From NCBI GenBank assembly GCA_025964555.1, contig JAOPYQ010000042.1:1-64000 (forward strand): a stretch of 64,000 bases of DNA. The letters are read 5' to 3'. The notes below the pieces were generated by a model. That model made no database searches. It saw only the letters and a list, made by a program, of their open reading frames with translations, and was not told where the DNA came from. Shown one piece after another: positions 34,157 through 42,569 of the stretch. How positions within the stretch are numbered: the stretch's first letter is position 1; each line of letters starts with the position of its first letter. Origin of the DNA: Thermoleophilia bacterium (lineage in GTDB: Bacteria; Actinomycetota; Thermoleophilia; Gaiellales; SKUG01). Position numbers and translations under genes: made by a program.

Positions 34157-35032
34157 TCAGCGGGCGACGCGCTCGAGCGCGTCGCGGATCCACGCGACCT
34201 GCTCGACCCGCGGCTCGCCCACGCGCGAGATGCAGTACACGGCCTGCGGCGCAGGGTCGAGGCCCTCGGGATCCGGAATCCGCACCAGCTGCTGCGCTTT
34301 CGCCGTCGAGGCGTTGTGCAGGTCGATGACGAAGTCCGGGAAGCGCGCGACCGCCCGTCCCTGCCGGCACAGCTCGAGCGCCGACTCGGTGGTGGTGATG
34401 CGATGGCGGATCGTCCGCGGGATGCGATCGTCGGGCCAGGCATCGAGCGCCTGCGCGCGCACGGCCGAGCCGATCGTGGGTCGCACCGGCGCCGCGAACC
34501 CCAGCTCGGAGAAGGGGACCGCGACGAGCTTCGGCAGGCCGAACGTGCCCATCTCGACCTCCGCGACCTGCTCGTGCTCGAGCCCGGTCGTCGGCATCGG
34601 GATGTAGGAGATGCCGACGTCGCTGTCTCCGGAGAGCACGGCGAGCTCGATGTCGCCGGGCGGCAGGTAGCGATGCTCGATCGTCGCGCCGTCCGGCATC
34701 GAGTCGAGCAGCGGCTTGGTGAAATACGTGCCGAACACCTCGTGGGACGCATAGCGCAGCGACGGTCCTGCCTGTCGGCGCGTGGTCAGCTCCGCGGGCA
34801 ACGTCGCCAGCTCCGCGAGCACCGGCCCGGCGCGCCGCGCGAGCAGGCGCCCTTCGTCCGTGAGCGCGATGCCGCGTCCCTGCGGGCGCACGAGCTGCAC
34901 CCCCACCTCACGTTCGAGCACCTTGACCGCCTTGGAGAGCGCGGTGGGGGTCAGGTGCAGCAGCTCGGCAGCGCGGCGCACGCTGCCGGTCTCGGCGACC
35001 ACGGAGAAGTAGCGAAGACGATTGAGATCCAT
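34157..35032 (-). CDS. LysR-type transcriptional regulator
   Basis: 291 residues. The N-terminal winged helix-turn-helix is typical (MDLNRLRYFSVVAETGSVRR, AAELLHLTPTALSKAVKVLE, REVGVQLVRPQGRGIALTDEG), followed by a substrate-binding-like effector domain. ATG 35032. Its minus-strand -10 TACAAT (plus strand 35043-35048) is within 20 bp of the rightward promoter of the 35130 gene, the usual LysR divergent layout, so it likely controls that gene and itself. Orphan proteins flank it on both sides. Confidence 0.93.
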   Translation of the reverse strand: MDLNRLRYFSVVAETGSVRRAAELLHLTPTALSKAVKVLEREVGVQLVRPQGRGIALTDEGRLLARRAGPVLAELATLPAELTTRRQAGPSLRYASHEVFGTYFTKPLLDSMPDGATIEHRYLPPGDIELAVLSGDSDVGISYIPMPTTGLEHEQVAEVEMGTFGLPKLVAVPFSELGFAAPVRPTIGSAVRAQALDAWPDDRIPRTIRHRITTTESALELCRQGRAVARFPDFVIDLHNASTAKAQQLVRIPDPEGLDPAPQAVYCISRVGEPRVEQVAWIRDALERVAR

Positions 35033-35042
35033 CAGTTCACGA

Positions 35043-35089
35043 TTGTATCCGAATGGGCGCTTGTGGTTGCCATTACCCGACACTACTGT
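35043..35089. promoter_or_regulatory. Divergent lysR / orphan-gene promoter B with shared 17-bp element
   Basis: Plus strand: GAATGGGCGCTTGTGGT (35051-35067) with -35 TTGTGG, a 17-bp spacer and TACTGT (35084-35089), matching promoter A. Minus strand: TACAAT at 35048-35043 serves lysR. ATTGTATCCGAAT overlaps both and resembles a LysR box half-matching the ATTCG-TGA-CGAAT dyad of promoter A. Confidence 0.7.
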
Positions 35090-35129
35090 TCTCGTACCCC
35101 AACGAGACACACCCCGAAGGACCACCGTC

Positions 35130-35585
35130 ATGCAGCTCTCCCCAACCACCGCGCCGGCCGCGCCCGTCGCCTCGACCGGCCCCGTCCTGGGCACCGGCAT
35201 CGTCAAGGTCATCGCGACCGGCGGCATCCAGTTCGAGACCCGGAAGCGCGTGGACATCACGGCCGGCGCCACGCTCATGAGTGGCATCCGCGACGTGCAG
35301 CGCGCCGCCCAGGAACTCATCAGGCGCACCTGGGAAGATCCGATCGGCGGCAACACCGGCCTCGTCGGCTTCGTCCGCCACGGCGACACGTTCGACGCGG
35401 TCGAGATGCTCGCGCCCACGTTCACCGACGGCAGCTCCCCACGCCAGGTCTGGGCACCATGGAACATCGCCGCGTTCCGTGCCTCGGCCGACCTCGCCGC
35501 GGTGTGGCAGGTCTCCCCGTACGGCGGCGACGCCCACCTCGGCCAGCCCGGCTCGATGTTCCCGACCGAGCTCCCCGTCGCCTGA
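35130..35585 (+). CDS. Orphan-cluster protein C (subfamily 2), unknown function
   Basis: 151 residues, starting MQLSPTTAPAAP. Its domain is homologous to the 36414 product: [VI]D[IV]T-x-G-x2-L-x2-G-[IV]-RD, then G-[LM]-VGF-x-R-x-GD, PRQ-x-W-x-P and the near-identical VWQVS-x-YGGD. The IDVT-x-G-x-x-L core also resembles subfamily 1 (33012, 35638), so all four may share a fold. Transcribed from promoter B, divergent from lysR. No known family recognised. Confidence 0.78.
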   Translation: MQLSPTTAPAAPVASTGPVLGTGIVKVIATGGIQFETRKRVDITAGATLMSGIRDVQRAAQELIRRTWEDPIGGNTGLVGFVRHGDTFDAVEMLAPTFTDGSSPRQVWAPWNIAAFRASADLAAVWQVSPYGGDAHLGQPGSMFPTELPVA

Positions 35586-35637
35586 CGCGACCCGCGCCCA
35601 CCCCTCCCTCCCGCTCACTCGATCAAGGACGATCACC

Positions 35638-36264
35638 ATGCAGCTCGCAGCTCCCACCGGCACCACCAAGCCCGCACCCACCGGCTTCGAAACGACCCCG
35701 AAGATCACTCAGCACGGGCTCCCTCTGCACACGCTGCGCGCCGGCGGTCCCGACGCCACGCCACCCGCCGACGTCATCGCGCAGGCGATCGTCGAGCTGC
35801 CGTACAACTTCGGGATGCACGCACTCATCGACGTGTCGATGGGGCGCCGCCTCGGCACCTTCGACTCGATCGAGACGGCGCGCGACGGAGCACGCAAGCT
35901 CGTCGGCAACGGCTTCACGAGCGTCGGCATCGTCGTCTCCCATCCCGACCAGGTCACGGGCGTGTTCGAGGCAGTCGAGCTGCTCGTTCCGGACCTGGAC
36001 GCCGCACCCTTCGAGAACCCCGATGGCAGCTCGCCGGCCGACCCCACGCTCCCCGCCTGGAACCACGTCAAGCCGATGCAGCTCGAGATGGGGAGCGACG
36101 ACGCGCACGGCAACCGGTTCATCGAGGACCTCGTCGCGCTCGATCGATGGAGCGACCCGACTGCGCCGGCGCTCCTGGAAGTTGCACTCGGTACTGGAGC
36201 CCGGCTCACCTTCGAGCGCACCGTCGAAGGCCGGCGTAGCCGCTTCGACCTGCCTTCAAGCTGA
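35638..36264 (+). CDS. Orphan-cluster protein D (subfamily 1), unknown function
   Basis: 208 residues, starting MQLAAPTGTTKPAP. Homologous to the 33012 product over nearly its whole length (VIAQ..., YNFGMHALIDVSMGRRLGTF, GARKL, ELLVPDL, WNHVKPMQLEMGSDD, FIEDLVAL). It lies 52 bp after protein C in the same direction and probably shares its transcript. A hairpin at 36312-36336 ends the unit. Confidence 0.77.
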   Translation: MQLAAPTGTTKPAPTGFETTPKITQHGLPLHTLRAGGPDATPPADVIAQAIVELPYNFGMHALIDVSMGRRLGTFDSIETARDGARKLVGNGFTSVGIVVSHPDQVTGVFEAVELLVPDLDAAPFENPDGSSPADPTLPAWNHVKPMQLEMGSDDAHGNRFIEDLVALDRWSDPTAPALLEVALGTGARLTFERTVEGRRSRFDLPSS

Positions 36265-36311
36265 TCCGGGCGAGGAGGACCTGCCCCGAGGGCATTCGCG
36301 CTCGGCGTCGG

Positions 36312-36336
36312 CGGACCACGCAACCCCCGTGGTCCG
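36312..36336 (+). terminator. Stem-loop after orphan gene D
   Basis: CGGACCACG-CAACCCC-CGTGGTCCG, a perfect 9-bp stem. Confidence 0.6.
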
Positions 36337-36413
36337 TCGATGTCGACGCTCGAACCTCCCGCCACACCGACCCCTGAACACGTACCGCATCACCATCCAA
36401 CGAAGGACACGAC

Positions 36414-36845
36414 ATGCAGATCGCCACCACTTCCACCACCGCCGCGACCGGCGTCGTCACCCCCGGCGCGGTCATCGCCCACGCGACCGACCGCCGCACC
36501 GGCGCGCCGATCGACGTCACCGTTGGGCAGGTCCTCGAGACCGGCGTGCGCGACATCAACAAGGCCGGGTGGAAGCTCATCAGTGCCACGCACGACCTGG
36601 GCCTGGACCTGAAGCACGGCGGCGGTTCCTGGGGCATGGTCGGGTTCCTGCGCGCCGGCGACGCGTGGACCGCCGTCACGCTGCTCATGCCGACGGTTGA
36701 TGGACCCAGGCAGATCTGGATCCCGTCGGACGTGCGCGACGTCCAGCTCGCACCCGGCGTGCAGATGGAGTCGGTCTGGCAGGTCTCGCACTACGGCGGC
36801 GACTACACGGACATGGCACCGGGTTGGACCGCCCCGCCGAGCTGA
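36414..36845 (+). CDS. Orphan-cluster protein E (subfamily 2), unknown function
   Basis: 143 residues, starting MQIATTSTTAATG. A clear paralogue of the 35130 product (GVRDI, GMVGFLRAGD, PRQIWIP, VWQVSHYGGD). It follows a hairpin, so it may have its own promoter in 36337-36413, where I see no strong match. It is the last member of the cluster before recX. Confidence 0.77.
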   Translation: MQIATTSTTAATGVVTPGAVIAHATDRRTGAPIDVTVGQVLETGVRDINKAGWKLISATHDLGLDLKHGGGSWGMVGFLRAGDAWTAVTLLMPTVDGPRQIWIPSDVRDVQLAPGVQMESVWQVSHYGGDYTDMAPGWTAPPS

Positions 36846-36884
36846 CGCCAGGCCGGCGGCTGATCCGGCTGCCACAATGTGCGC

Positions 36885-37592
36885 ATGGCCCGCCGCCGCG
36901 ACATCGACAAACTGAAGGACGCGGTCGGCACGTTCGAGGCGCCGATCGGCGCGGTGCAGCTGCCCGAGACCGGCGTGCGCTACGACAAGCGCGGCAACCC
37001 CAAGCCGCTGCAGTCAGGCCAGGACGAGCACGCCGAACCGGGTGAGCGCGCACCGCGCGCGAAGAAACGACCACCCGAGCCGACGCTCGAATTCACGACT
37101 GACCTGTTCTCGCCCGACCCGGCCGAGCGAAAGGTGCTGAGCGCATGCCACAGGGCACTGGCGGGCCAGCAGATCACGACGGACAAGCTGCGACGAAAGC
37201 TCGTGAAGGCGGGCTTCGAGCCTGACGAGGTCGACTTCGGCATCGACAAGTGCACGGTCGCGGGCCTGCTCGACGACGAGCGCTACGCGATGCAGTGGGT
37301 CGAGTCGCGCGTGCGGCGCGGACACGGGCCGTCACGCATCCGCCAGGACCTCGCGCAGCGCGGGGTCGACCGCACGATCGTCGACGCCGCGCTCGCCGAG
37401 CACGCCGACCCGGAGGCGCTCGCCGACGCCGCGATCGAGACCGCACGCCGCAAATTCGCGCGCGTGGACCTCGAGGACCGGACCGCACGCGCCAAGGCGA
37501 TGCGCTGGCTGCTCACGCGTGGGTACTCGTCGTCGCACGCCGACGCCGCAATCCGAGTGGTGCGGCAGGAGCAGGCCGAACCGCGGTCCTGA
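36885..37592 (+). CDS. recX: RecX family regulatory protein
   Basis: 235 residues. RecX binds RecA filaments and limits recombinase activity. The three-helix repeats are visible (KVLSACHRALAGQQITTDKL, CTVAGLLDDERYAMQWVESR, VRRGHGPSRIRQDLAQRGVD) with the conserved LLDDERYA core. The N-terminal ~85 residues are an extra polar linker. It is not next to recA here. ATG 36885 follows CACAAT by 6 nt and has no ribosome site, so translation is probably leaderless; GTG 36879 is the alternative. Confidence 0.88.
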   Translation: MARRRDIDKLKDAVGTFEAPIGAVQLPETGVRYDKRGNPKPLQSGQDEHAEPGERAPRAKKRPPEPTLEFTTDLFSPDPAERKVLSACHRALAGQQITTDKLRRKLVKAGFEPDEVDFGIDKCTVAGLLDDERYAMQWVESRVRRGHGPSRIRQDLAQRGVDRTIVDAALAEHADPEALADAAIETARRKFARVDLEDRTARAKAMRWLLTRGYSSSHADAAIRVVRQEQAEPRS

Positions 37593-37652
37593 CGCGGCCC
37601 CATCGGCGGCCTTCGGGCATGGAACCATCACGCGCATGGTGGAATTCGAACC

Positions 37653-38117
37653 ATGAAGCTGACCGTGGCACCGACGACGAGCATGCCGGCCCCGACCGAG
37701 GGTCCGTCGGACGTGCCGCTCCGCGCTCCGAGCAGCACGATCGGGGTGCCGACCCTCGACGATGGCTCGGCATCTGCGTCCGCGTCGCTGAATCAGGTCG
37801 CCAGCTACGTCGGAATGCTTCATGCGGCGCTCGGCGAGGATCCGTCCTTCTATGCGCGGCTCGTCAAGCGCGGCTTCCTCGAGAGCGCGATCGAATACAC
37901 GCGATACGCGCTCTCGGTGGTCGACTACGACAAGCGCCTCGACAACGACGGCTTCGAAGGCATGATCGAGGGCGCGGTGCTCGAGGCCCTGATCGCCGCT
38001 CGCAACATGGGAACGCCGACCGTCACCGAACCGAACCTCGCCGACGAGCTGCGCATGGCGGGAGCTGCCGCCTCCAACGCCGCCAAGGGCCTCGAAACGC
38101 TGGTCACCGGCGCCTGA
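37653..38117 (+). CDS. Small hypothetical protein with MKLTVAPT-type N-terminus
   Basis: 154 residues. A Thr/Pro/Ala N-tail like that of the 33638-36414 proteins is followed by a helical domain (LNQVASYVGMLHAALGEDPS, FYARLVKRGFLESAIEYTRY). There is no signal peptide or motif of known function. It may be a distant associate of the orphan cluster. Confidence 0.7.
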   Translation: MKLTVAPTTSMPAPTEGPSDVPLRAPSSTIGVPTLDDGSASASASLNQVASYVGMLHAALGEDPSFYARLVKRGFLESAIEYTRYALSVVDYDKRLDNDGFEGMIEGAVLEALIAARNMGTPTVTEPNLADELRMAGAAASNAAKGLETLVTGA

Positions 38118-38123
38118 AGCCCG

Positions 38124-39740
38124 TCACGCGTTCGGTGCGATCACCTGGAACGTGATCGGCGCCTTGTAGAGACCCGGCGCCTGGTTCGACGCGACACGCA
38201 ACCCGAACCGGAGCGTGGCCGTCGCGGCGATGCCGGGTCCGGGCGTCAGCGCCGCGACCTTCGCGCCACTTGCGCCGCTCGTGGTCGGAATCGGACGCCA
38301 AGCCGCCGAAGCCGTGGTGCAGAGGTTGTCACCGGCAACGGTCCAGCCGGCGACTCCCGCGCCGCCCGCGGCGCCCCCTCCCACCGTCTCCAGGCACGCG
38401 CCGAAGAACCCGGTGCCCTCGGTCCAGTTGTTGTCCGCGGCCACGTTGTCGTCGTCGTAGTCGAACATCGGTGCCGACGGAAGTCGATAGACGTACGCCG
38501 CGTTCCCGGCCGTCCAGATGGTGTCGGCGTCGATGACCGCGAGGCCCTTGAGGTACGACGGCGCGGTCGCCGTGACGTACGACGTCCACGTTGCGCCGCC
38601 GTCCGTGGTCTTCCTGGTGAGGCCGTTGTCTCCGACGATCCACGCGGTGGACGCGTCGAGGGCGCCGACCTTGTTCACTCGATCGGCGGTGCCGAAGGGG
38701 CGCGGGGTCCAGGTCGTGCCACCGTCCGTCGTCAGAAGGACCACCCCGTTGTCGCCGGCGACCCACGCGACCGTTGCACTGACGACGCTCACCGAGTTGA
38801 GCCCCGTCGCAACGCCAGAGGTCTGGGGAGCCCAGACGGTTCCGCCATCGGTCGTCTTCGAGATCTTGCCGCCGCCGCCGACCGCCCATGCGACGCTGGC
38901 GCTCGACGCGTCGACGCTCAGGACGTGCAGGGCGCCGAAGCCGGGCGCCTTCGTCGCCCACGTCGCCCCACCGTCGGTCGTTCGCAGCACGGTGTTGGCG
39001 TTGCCCGCGACCCAGACGTTGAGGGCGTCGATGGCGCTGACGTCGTTGAGCGGCTGCGCGGTGCCCGACGCCTGCAGTACCCAGTTCGTCCCGCCGTCCG
39101 CCGTGTGCGCGACGTATCCAGCGTCACCGGTCAGCCATGCCTCGCTCGAGGTCGCCGCGTCCACATCCGAGAGGATCGGCGTGCCGGGGAACGTCTGCAG
39201 GGCCCAGTTCGCGCCGCCATTGACCGTCGCCTGAAGCAGCGATCCTCCGGCAACCCATCCGCGATCGGCTCCGGCAGTGGCGATCCCCGACATGACCTGG
39301 GGTGCCAGTCGGGTCTGCGTCCCGAACACGTCACGATTCATCGCGCTGTCATGGCCGTCGGTCTGGAACACGCGCAACATCGCGCTGTCGTTGCTCGAGC
39401 CGAAGACCACGTTGCAGTCCGCTGAGGTGATCGTCGACGTTCCCGGCAGGACCAGTCCGAACGACGTGATGTTCGGAGCGCCCGCCTGGCATCCGTTCGG
39501 CGGAGCCCCGACCGCATCGATCGCGAGGTTCGTCGCGCTCGGCACGTCGGCGCCGACGACCGTCGAGGACGTGGCGGTGTGCCCGATGCCGGAACCCATC
39601 GCCACGAGCACGGCACAGCCGGCGACGGCCCATGGCGAGAGGCGCCGCAGCCGATGGCCACGTGTCGGAGCATCCTGTGCGATGTGATTGCATCGGTATC
39701 GCGGTACGCGACTTGAGAGCCAGTACCAAAATCGACGCAC
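38124..39740 (-). CDS. Secreted beta-propeller protein with Ycf48/BNR-like repeats
   Basis: 538 residues. A signal segment at ~36-55 (PWAVAGCAVLVAMGSGIG) is followed by at least six propeller blades each carrying T-x-DGG-x-[TN]-W (TADGGTNWVLQ, TTDGGATWATKAP, TTDGGTVWAPQ, TTDGGTTWTPRP, TTDGGATWTSYV) with [AS]-x-[VT]-[AW]-x-[VA]-G between them. It ends in a beta domain closing with PGLYKAPITFQVIAPNA, similar to the end of the 24800 gene. Probably an extracellular binding protein. GTG 39740 is a weak start, but no better in-frame one precedes the signal. Confidence 0.83.
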   Translation of the reverse strand: MRRFWYWLSSRVPRYRCNHIAQDAPTRGHRLRRLSPWAVAGCAVLVAMGSGIGHTATSSTVVGADVPSATNLAIDAVGAPPNGCQAGAPNITSFGLVLPGTSTITSADCNVVFGSSNDSAMLRVFQTDGHDSAMNRDVFGTQTRLAPQVMSGIATAGADRGWVAGGSLLQATVNGGANWALQTFPGTPILSDVDAATSSEAWLTGDAGYVAHTADGGTNWVLQASGTAQPLNDVSAIDALNVWVAGNANTVLRTTDGGATWATKAPGFGALHVLSVDASSASVAWAVGGGGKISKTTDGGTVWAPQTSGVATGLNSVSVVSATVAWVAGDNGVVLLTTDGGTTWTPRPFGTADRVNKVGALDASTAWIVGDNGLTRKTTDGGATWTSYVTATAPSYLKGLAVIDADTIWTAGNAAYVYRLPSAPMFDYDDDNVAADNNWTEGTGFFGACLETVGGGAAGGAGVAGWTVAGDNLCTTASAAWRPIPTTSGASGAKVAALTPGPGIAATATLRFGLRVASNQAPGLYKAPITFQVIAPNA

Positions 39741-39819
39741 CGGCCCGAGGTGGCGCAGCAGCGTGGCGCGCGCCGGAGCCGAATCGCCACTCGGTCGGGT
39801 TCCACGCGGGGTGCTTGGG

Positions 39820-39825
39820 TAGAGT
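39820..39825 (+). promoter_or_regulatory. -10 box for leaderless nnr
   Basis: GGGTAGAGT: TAGAGT ends 7 nt before ATG 39833; no ribosome site. Confidence 0.6.
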
Positions 39826-39832
39826 TCAGCCC

Positions 39833-41380
39833 ATGCACCACCTGCCGGGAGTCGTGCCGCTGTATACCGCGGTGGAGATGCGCACCGTCGATCGCGTCGC
39901 GGTCGATGAAATCGGCATTCCCGGGGCCGTGCTCATGGAGCGCGCGGGCCTGGGCGCCGCAGCGGAGATCCTCCAGTGGTTCCCCGACGCGCGCCGCATC
40001 GCGATCGTCTGCGGCTCCGGCAACAACGGCGGCGATGGATTCGTCGCCGCGCGCCACCTCGCAGCCGCCGGGCGCGACGTGTCGGTGCTGCTCGTGGAGG
40101 CCGCCAGCAAGGTCCGTCGCGAGCCGCGCGCGTTCCTGGACGTGCTCACCAAGCTCGACATCCCGGTCCAGCGCGTCAACGTCACTGCGTGGCGGAAGGC
40201 GCTCGACGGGTACGACCTCGTCGTCGACGCGATGCTCGGCACCGGCGTGTCCGGCGCGCCCAAGCCGCCGTTCGAGGCCGCGATCCGCGCGATCAGCAAC
40301 TCGCTGCTGCCGGTCGTCTCGCTCGACGTGCCGAGCGGTGTCGACGCCTCCGACGGCACGATCGAGGGCTCCGCGATCGACGCGGATCTCACCGTCACCT
40401 TCCATGCCCCCAAGATCGGGCTGGCGATCGCCCCCGGTCGCTTCCAGGCCGGCCGCGTGAAGGCCGTGGACATCGGCATCCCGATGCAGGTCGAGGAGCC
40501 CGTGCGCCAGGGCATCGCCACGCCCGCGCTGCTGTCGATGATTCCCGGACGCCGCCGCGGCGGCAACAAGTACGACGCGTCCGTCGCAGTGATCGGCGGC
40601 GCGCTCGGCATGAGCGGTGCCGTGTCGATGACCGCGCGCGCCGCGATGCGTGCCGGCGCCGGCGCCGTGTGGGCAGCCGTGCCCGACCGCATCGCCGAGG
40701 CACTCGACATCGCCATCCCCGAGGTGCAGTTCCGCGGCGTCAACGCCGACGAGCAGGGCCTCATGACCGTCGCCGCCGCCGAACGCCTCGAGAGCTACGT
40801 CGAACGGGCCGACTGCGTCGTGTTCGGCCCGGGCATCGGCGAGAGCGACCAGATCCGCGCGCTCGCCCGCTGGGCCGTCAACCACGCCCGCGTCCTCGTG
40901 CTCGACGCGCAGGGCATCGGCGCGTTCGCCGGCGACACCCAGGCACTCGCCGCCCGCGATGGCGCACCCACGCTGCTGACGCCCCACGAGGGCGAGCTCG
41001 CCACGCTGCTCGGCACCACGAGCGACAAGGTGCGCGCCCGCCGCCTCGAGCACGCCCGCGAGGCGGCGAAGCTCACGCAGGCGACGGTCATGCTCAAGGG
41101 CGAGGACACGATCGTGTGCCTGCCGAGCGGTGACTTCCTCGTGTGCGGCGGCCACCGTGCGCAGGCGACGTCCGGCAGCGGCGACGTGCTCGCAGGCGTC
41201 GCCGGTGCACTGCTCGCGCGCGGGCTCGATCCCGCACTCGCAGGCGCGTGTGCATCACTTGCCTGCTCGCTCGCTGCGGGCGCCGCATCGCGCGACCTGC
41301 ACGTCGACGGCGTCATGGCATCCGACCTCATCGACCGCATCCCGGCCGCGCTCGCGGGCACGCTCGGGGGCGACGAGTGA
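39833..41380 (+). CDS. nnr: Bifunctional NAD(P)H-hydrate epimerase / ADP-dependent dehydratase
   Basis: 515 residues. It repairs hydrated NAD(P)H. The N-terminal YjeF_N epimerase half has GSGNNGGDGFVAARHL, VVDAMLGTG and LDVPSGVDASDG. The C-terminal ribokinase-like dehydratase half has NKYDASVAVIGGALGMSGAV, GPGIG, LTPHEGELATLLG, VMLKGEDTI and the ATSGSGDVLAGVAG anion-hole motif. The stop overlaps the GTG of alr (GTGA), forming an operon. Confidence 0.96.
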   Translation: MHHLPGVVPLYTAVEMRTVDRVAVDEIGIPGAVLMERAGLGAAAEILQWFPDARRIAIVCGSGNNGGDGFVAARHLAAAGRDVSVLLVEAASKVRREPRAFLDVLTKLDIPVQRVNVTAWRKALDGYDLVVDAMLGTGVSGAPKPPFEAAIRAISNSLLPVVSLDVPSGVDASDGTIEGSAIDADLTVTFHAPKIGLAIAPGRFQAGRVKAVDIGIPMQVEEPVRQGIATPALLSMIPGRRRGGNKYDASVAVIGGALGMSGAVSMTARAAMRAGAGAVWAAVPDRIAEALDIAIPEVQFRGVNADEQGLMTVAAAERLESYVERADCVVFGPGIGESDQIRALARWAVNHARVLVLDAQGIGAFAGDTQALAARDGAPTLLTPHEGELATLLGTTSDKVRARRLEHAREAAKLTQATVMLKGEDTIVCLPSGDFLVCGGHRAQATSGSGDVLAGVAGALLARGLDPALAGACASLACSLAAGAASRDLHVDGVMASDLIDRIPAALAGTLGGDE

Positions 41381-42564
41381 CCTCCGCCGCGTCACATCCG
41401 CCGGCCCCGCGCGGCGCATGGGTCGCGCCTCCGCGCGCCGAAGTGCGCATCGACCTGTCCGCCTACCGCCGCAACATCATGGCGCTGCGTGATCGCCTCG
41501 TCGGCGGCGCACAGCTGTGGGCAGTCGTGAAGGCGAACGCATACGGCCACGACGTCGACCGCCTCGCCACCGAAGCCGTCGCCGCCGGCGCGCGCCGCCT
41601 CTGCGTCGCGACGCTCTCCGAAGCACGCCAGCTGCGCCAGAACGGCATCCGCGCCTCGATGCTCATCATGGGTCCGCTCGACGAGCCGAGCGTGCGCCGC
41701 GCGGTCGACCTCGACGTCGCGGTCGCCGTGCTCGGCGAAGGGATGCTGACCGGCCTCGAACACGCAGCGGCCGACGGCGCGTGGGGCGGGCGCAAGGTCG
41801 CGCGCGTGCACCTGAAGGTCGACACCGGAATGGGCCGCTGGGGCGTGCCGCTCGCCGACGCCGAACCCGCACTCGATCGCCTGCTCGCGCTCGAGGGCGT
41901 CGAGGTCGAAGGCGTGATGACGCACTTCGCCACCGCCGACGAGATCGACGGTTCCGATGACGGGTTCTTCGACACGCAGCTCGAGCGCTTCACCGAGTTC
42001 GTCGACCACGCGCGCGAGCGGGTGCCCAGCATCCTCGCGCACGCCGCGAACAGCGCGGCCACGATCCGTGACGAGCGCGCACACCTGGACGCGGTGCGCT
42101 GCGGCGTCGCGACCTACGGCCTCGATCCGATGCAGCGCGATCCCGCCGACCACGGCCTCGCGCCCGTCCTGAGTTTGCGCTCGCACGTCGCGCACCTGCA
42201 CGAGCTGCAGCCCGGCGAGAGCACCGGCTACAACCGCACGTTCATCGCCACCGAGCCCGTTCGAGTCGCACGCGTACCGATCGGCTACGCGGACGGCGTG
42301 CGTCGCGCGCTCGCCAATCGCGGCTTCGTGCTCATCCACGGCAGCGAGTGCCCGATCGTCGGCAACGTGTCGATGGACCACGTGTCAGTCGTCGTCGGCG
42401 ACGACGTCCAGCTCGGCGACGTGGTCACCGTGATCGGGCGCGACGGCGCCGGCTGGATCGGCGCCGAACACCACGCGCGCTGGGCCGACACGATCAACTA
42501 CGAGGTCACCTGCGCCATCGCGGGCGAGCCGCGCCTGCTGCGCGCACACGTGTCGGAGGGCTGA
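41377..42564 (+). CDS. alr: Alanine racemase
   Basis: 395 residues. A PLP enzyme giving D-alanine for peptidoglycan. The PLP-lysine motif WAVVKANAYGHD lies near residue 50. Other conserved blocks: KVDTGMGRWG, HAANSAAT, CGVATYGLDP, GYNRTFIA, RVPIGYADGVRR (catalytic Tyr region) and VGNVSMDH. GTG 41377 overlaps the nnr stop; starts further upstream would lie inside nnr. Confidence 0.97.
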   Translation: MTSAASHPPAPRGAWVAPPRAEVRIDLSAYRRNIMALRDRLVGGAQLWAVVKANAYGHDVDRLATEAVAAGARRLCVATLSEARQLRQNGIRASMLIMGPLDEPSVRRAVDLDVAVAVLGEGMLTGLEHAAADGAWGGRKVARVHLKVDTGMGRWGVPLADAEPALDRLLALEGVEVEGVMTHFATADEIDGSDDGFFDTQLERFTEFVDHARERVPSILAHAANSAATIRDERAHLDAVRCGVATYGLDPMQRDPADHGLAPVLSLRSHVAHLHELQPGESTGYNRTFIATEPVRVARVPIGYADGVRRALANRGFVLIHGSECPIVGNVSMDHVSVVVGDDVQLGDVVTVIGRDGAGWIGAEHHARWADTINYEVTCAIAGEPRLLRAHVSEG

Positions 42565-42569
42565 TCGCG

